Source of the DNA: Ammoniphilus sp. YIM 78166 | GTDB lineage: Bacteria > Bacillota > Bacilli > Aneurinibacillales > RAOX-1 | NCBI RefSeq assembly: GCF_004522215.1 | Contig: NZ_SDLR01000004.1 | Span: forward strand, 496,001 to 560,000 | Reading direction: 5' to 3' | Length of the DNA: 64,000 nt | Part shown: piece after piece, positions 56,742 to 64,000 of the stretch | Numbering within the stretch: the stretch's first letter is position 1 | Layout of the letters: every line of letters starts with the position of its first letter | Made by a program: the position numbers and the translations under genes | Notes under the pieces: generated by a model | Told to the model about the DNA's origin: nothing | Database searches by the model: none | The model's input: the letters and a program-made list of their open reading frames with translations, nothing else

Positions 56742-56957
56742 TTGGCTAATCCGCAATCGTCTTGGAAGGCGGTTTCCTTGGTCAGTTTAATCGGAACTAA
56801 CCTCGTGATTTGTACTCTTTTAGGAGTATGGCTCGGTAGGAGACTGGACGAACAATGGGGTACGGCTCCGTGGATGCTCGTGATGGGTGTGTTGCTGGGC
56901 ATGGCTGTTGGGGTCTTGGTCACCATACCAGTTATGAAGCGGTTTTTAGGGGATTAA
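56742..56957 (+). CDS. atpZ: AtpZ, small membrane protein of the ATP synthase operon
   Basis: A 71-aa protein with two membrane helices (about 10-30 and 43-63) joined by LGRRLDEQWGTAP. The family helps ATP synthase assembly and Mg/Ca supply. The start is TTG, with GGAGGG 9 nt upstream. atpI follows after 4 nt. Confidence 0.8.
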   Translation: MANPQSSWKAVSLVSLIGTNLVICTLLGVWLGRRLDEQWGTAPWMLVMGVLLGMAVGVLVTIPVMKRFLGD

Positions 56958-56961
56958 ACAG

Positions 56962-57354
56962 ATGAGGGATGACTACATTTTCAGAATGCGCCGTTTGGTG
57001 CAATGGACCGTCTATGTTCTGGCGGGGGCGATCCTTGGATGGGGATTTAGCGCTAACAAGACGTGGTTTGCAGGTCTAGCTTTAGGAATTACATTTGGGT
57101 TATTGAGTGCGGTCTTCACTGCTTGGAAGGTCCATCGTGTTGGGGAGATTGCAATTCAATATAAAGGTGAACGAAAGAAAGCCTCTCTAGGGATGCCTAC
57201 AAGATTTGCTCTGGCCATCTTAGCGACCTTAATCGCTACAAGATATCCGGACTATTTCCATGTGATTGCTATGGTTATAGGGTTGGTTATTCCGTCTTTG
57301 ATTGCTTTCATCGATTCCCTGTACTTAGAACTACGATTACAAAAACGACGCTGA
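56962..57354 (+). CDS. atpI: ATP synthase subunit I
   Basis: A 130-aa protein with four predicted helices. AtpI helps assembly of the c-ring and is not part of the final enzyme. It belongs to the Firmicute AtpI type. Confidence 0.85.
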   Translation: MRDDYIFRMRRLVQWTVYVLAGAILGWGFSANKTWFAGLALGITFGLLSAVFTAWKVHRVGEIAIQYKGERKKASLGMPTRFALAILATLIATRYPDYFHVIAMVIGLVIPSLIAFIDSLYLELRLQKRR

Positions 57355-57366
57355 AGAAGGGGGTGA

Positions 57367-58104
<738 letters not shown>

Positions 58105-58113
58105 GGTTTTAAT

Positions 58114-58135
58114 ATCTCAACCTAATCTTTGAGAT
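58114..58135 (+). promoter_or_regulatory. Intercistronic hairpin before atpE
   Basis: ATCTCAA (58114-58120) pairs with TTGAGAT (58129-58135) in the gap between atpB and atpE. No T run follows. Confidence 0.45.
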
Positions 58136-58177
58136 TTAAATACATTTAATTTTACTAAATTATAATCTAATGGATGA

Positions 58178-58411
<234 letters not shown>

Positions 58412-58431
58412 GAGACCGGACAATTATGAAG

Positions 58432-58460
58432 TGGCGATGGTTCCAAATTGAACCTCGCCA
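58432..58460 (+). promoter_or_regulatory. Intercistronic hairpin after atpE
   Basis: TGGCGA and GGTTC (58432-58443) pair with GAACC and TCGCCA (58450-58460) with one bulge. There is no T run. It may stabilise the atpE end of the mRNA and help the high output of subunit c. Confidence 0.55.
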
Positions 58461-58516
58461 TTCCTTATGTTAATTGAGAATCCTCAAAGGATAACAATCG
58501 GGAAGGAGTGAATCCT

Positions 58517-59001
58517 GTGCCACATGTAGAATGGGGAACAGCCCTCTATCAGCTTTTTATATTTATCGTTCTATTCCTGTTGTTGCGCAAGTATGCTTTA
58601 GGCCCGATCATGGGAGTAATGAATGCTCGCAGCGAGAAGATTGCTAACGATATAACTGCCGCGGAAAAGAACCGCCAGGAAGCGTTGAAACTAATGGAAG
58701 AGCAAAAGGCTGAATTAAAAGCCGCTCGTCAAGATGCACAAAAAGTATTGGAAACTGCTCGCGTATCCGCTGAGAAGCAAGCAGAAGATATTGTTGCCAG
58801 AGCTAAAGAAGAAGCTGAGCAGTTTAAGAAAACCGCTCAAACGGACATCGCTCGTGAGAAGGAGCAAGCGATGGCTGCCCTTCGTGAGCAAGTTGGAGCT
58901 TTATCTGTTATGCTAGCAACGAAAATTATCGAAAAAGAACTGGATGGCCAGCAGCAAGAAAAGTTGGTTTCCGACTTTCTTAAAGAGGTAGGCGAAGCGA
59001 A

Positions 59002-59005
<4 letters not shown>
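58517..59005 (+). CDS. atpF: F0F1 ATP synthase subunit b
   Basis: Peripheral stalk subunit of 162 aa: one N-terminal membrane helix (about 10-28) and a long charged coiled coil. I prefer GTG 58517, because AAGGAG ends 8 nt before it; the in-frame GTG at 58508 overlaps the ribosome site itself. The end overlaps atpH by 4 nt. Confidence 0.94.
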
Positions 59006-61078
<2,073 letters not shown>

Positions 61079-61130
61079 GCCTCCCACAGTGCCTGCGAAT
61101 AAACTGAATCGTTAAAGGTGGTGAAAACAA

Positions 61131-61988
61131 ATGGCTTTAGGAACACGCGAGATTAAACGCCGGATTAAGAGCGTTAAAAATACAAGACAGATCACCAAAG
61201 CGATGAAGATGGTTGCTGCTGCGAAGTTGCGTCGCGCTCAAGAGCGCGCGCAGGCTTCCCGCCCCTATGCCGAGAAGATGAAGGATGTCATCTCCAGTAT
61301 TGCTTCTGGTACGACAGTGAAGCACCCGATGCTTCAAACTCGTCCGGTTAGGAAAACAGGATACTTGGTTATTACATCTGATCGCGGTCTAGCTGGCGGT
61401 TTGAACAGTAACTTGTTGCGTATGGTGGTTAACACAATTAAAGAACGTCATGCAAGCAAGGATGAATATGTGATCTTTGCGGTAGGGAAAAAAGGTCGTG
61501 ATTTCTTCAACAAGCTAGGTTATTCCTTGATTGATGAAGTAACTGGAATCGCCGACTCCCCGAACTTTGCTGATATTAAATCAATCGCGAGCAAGGCAGT
61601 TACGTTATTTGCTGAAGAGAAGATCGATGAACTGAACTTGGTCTACAGCAAATTCCAAAGTGCTTTAACTCAAATTCCAACAGAAGTTCGTCTGTTGCCA
61701 TTGGGTGAAGTCGAAGCTGCTAATGCTGCTGCGAAAGTGAGCTATGAATATGAGCCTTCTGCGGAAGAAGTGTTGAACGACTTGCTTCCAAAGTATGCTG
61801 AAACTTTAATCTTTAGCGCCCTGCTTGATTCCAAAGCGAGTGAGCAAGGAGCGCGCATGACGGCAATGGGTAACGCAAGCGATAACGCAAGCGATATGAT
61901 TGGCAAGTTAACCTTGACCTTCAACCGTGCCCGTCAGGCAGCGATTACGCAAGAGATCTCCGAGATCGTTGCTGGAGCGAATGCGTAA
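61131..61988 (+). CDS. atpG: F0F1 ATP synthase subunit gamma
   Basis: The central rotor shaft, 285 aa. The N-terminal helix has RIKSVKNTRQITKAMKMVAA and the C-terminal helix has FNRARQAAITQEISEIV. Confidence 0.97.
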   Translation: MALGTREIKRRIKSVKNTRQITKAMKMVAAAKLRRAQERAQASRPYAEKMKDVISSIASGTTVKHPMLQTRPVRKTGYLVITSDRGLAGGLNSNLLRMVVNTIKERHASKDEYVIFAVGKKGRDFFNKLGYSLIDEVTGIADSPNFADIKSIASKAVTLFAEEKIDELNLVYSKFQSALTQIPTEVRLLPLGEVEAANAAAKVSYEYEPSAEEVLNDLLPKYAETLIFSALLDSKASEQGARMTAMGNASDNASDMIGKLTLTFNRARQAAITQEISEIVAGANA

Positions 61989-62012
61989 TTCGTACGCCCA
62001 ATTGGAATTTGA

Positions 62013-63428
<1,416 letters not shown>

Positions 63429-63463
63429 GCTGACCCTGACCTTTCAAGGGGAGGAGCGAAAAC

Positions 63464-63874
63464 ATGGATACTGTAAAAGTAGAAGTAGTGACTCCTGAAC
63501 GGGTAGTTTATAGCGGAGACGCCAAGATCGTCGTCGTGAAGGGTATTGAAGGGGAGCTCGGTATTTTGCCGAACCACATTCCTTTCGTTACACCGTTAAA
63601 AATCGCACCTGTTCAGGTGAAAAATGCAGGCAGTGAAGATCTAATCGCGGTGAGCGGCGGCTTCATGGAAGTCCGTAAGGATAAGATCACGATTCTTGCT
63701 GAATCGGCTGAGCTTCCTCAGGACATCGATGTCAACCGTGCTCAAGCATCCAAAGAACGCGCAGAACGCCGTTTGGCTGAAAGCCGTCAGGATAACTTAG
63801 ATTTTAAACGTGCTCAATTGGCTCTACAACGCGCCCTTGTCCGTATTCAAGTCGGAAGCAAAGGCAAGAAGTAA
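63464..63874 (+). CDS. atpC: F0F1 ATP synthase subunit epsilon
   Basis: Regulatory rotor subunit of 136 aa: an N-terminal beta sandwich (GIEGELGILPNHIPFVTPL) and a C-terminal helical hairpin. It completes a full set of F0F1 genes. Confidence 0.97.
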   Translation: MDTVKVEVVTPERVVYSGDAKIVVVKGIEGELGILPNHIPFVTPLKIAPVQVKNAGSEDLIAVSGGFMEVRKDKITILAESAELPQDIDVNRAQASKERAERRLAESRQDNLDFKRAQLALQRALVRIQVGSKGKK

Positions 63875-63888
63875 GAGCTTAGGTCGAG

Positions 63889-63918
63889 AAGCCCTTAACC
63901 TTTTGGTTAGGGGTTTTT
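63889..63918 (+). terminator. Terminator of the atp operon
   Basis: AAGCCCTTAACC (63889-63900) pairs with GGTTAGGGGTTT (63905-63916, with G-T pairs) before T residues. Confidence 0.85.
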
Positions 63919-63945
63919 CTTGTTGCTTGGCGTTGTTAATGGTGT

Positions 63946-63999
63946 TTGATAATTTCTAAATATGTATGATAAAATGCAAATATGTAAGAAAATTATCAA
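63946..63999 (+). promoter_or_regulatory. Candidate promoter and inverted repeat at the window end
   Basis: TTGATA (63946-63951), 18-nt spacer, TAAAAT (63970-63975). TTGATAATTT (63946-63955) is inverted at 63990-63999 (AAATTATCAA), and AAATATGTA is repeated nearby. The downstream gene is outside the window. Confidence 0.4.
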
Positions 64000-64000
64000 G

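Overview
The window reads as a chromosome segment of an endospore-forming, low-to-mid GC Firmicute of the order Bacillales. Its backbone follows the gene order known from the pyrG-to-atp region of Bacillus subtilis: fadF, rpoE, pyrG, spo0F, fbaA, transaldolase, murA2, glpX, rho, rpmE, tdk, prfA, prmC, spoIIR, ywlB, ywlC (tsaC), ywlD (mntP), ywlE, ywlF (rpiB), ywlG, glyA, upp, mnaA and the atp operon. Sporulation genes (spo0F, spoIIR), sigma-H and sigma-F promoter matches and an SLH-domain surface protein fit a spore former with an S-layer. The presence of icmF, kamA with a sigma-54 activator, and SLH plus mnaA suggests the Brevibacillus/Aneurinibacillus/Ammoniphilus side of Bacillales, but the genus is a guess.

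Layout. 1-3.2 kb: a PAS-AAA+ sigma-54 activator and lysine 2,3-aminomutase behind an almost perfect -24/-12 promoter. 3.2-4.9 kb: a chemoreceptor on the minus strand. 5-15.8 kb: an acyl-CoA catabolic block (fadF-like membrane Fe-S oxidoreductase; thiolase, 3-hydroxyacyl-CoA dehydrogenase and two acyl-CoA dehydrogenases; TetR regulator and fused isobutyryl-CoA mutase). One operator-like motif precedes all three transcription units. 15.9-26.8 kb: conserved housekeeping genes, with a CTP-sensing type pyrG leader, a sigma-H spo0F promoter and an unusual triple-palindrome element before an orphan radical SAM gene. 26.9-33.3 kb: tdk, a MocR-type regulator fused into an azlCD operon, a YhcN-like lipoprotein, prfA-prmC and spoIIR. 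33.3-42.8 kb: S-box (SAM-I) riboswitch with a yitJ-type methionine gene, the ywl cluster with DnaA boxes around tsaC, two metal transporters, a second chemoreceptor, rpiB and glyA. 43-56.5 kb: Na/Pi transporter (minus strand), upp, mnaA, an ECF-promoter-driven SLH/phosphodiester glycosidase, a TetR-HlyD-RND efflux operon, a second thiolase and a small lipoprotein. 56.5-64 kb: the complete ATP synthase operon atpZ-I-B-E-F-H-A-G-D-C, preceded by a possible 22-codon leader peptide.

How the genes work together. Acyl-CoA dehydrogenases would pass electrons through ETF (not in the window) to the FadF-like protein and menaquinone. IcmF connects isobutyryl-CoA with n-butyryl-CoA, which the thiolase/dehydrogenase set can degrade to acetyl-CoA. 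No enoyl-CoA hydratase lies in the window. mnaA makes UDP-ManNAc, a precursor of the wall polymer that SLH domains bind, and the next gene encodes an SLH protein.

I found no CRISPR array, prophage, insertion sequence, tRNA or rRNA. No unmistakably new multi-gene system is visible. The best candidates for something undescribed are the triple-palindrome element with its radical SAM gene, the atp leader, and the shared fatty-acid operator. All promoter, operator and hairpin calls are by eye; no search or folding program was run.
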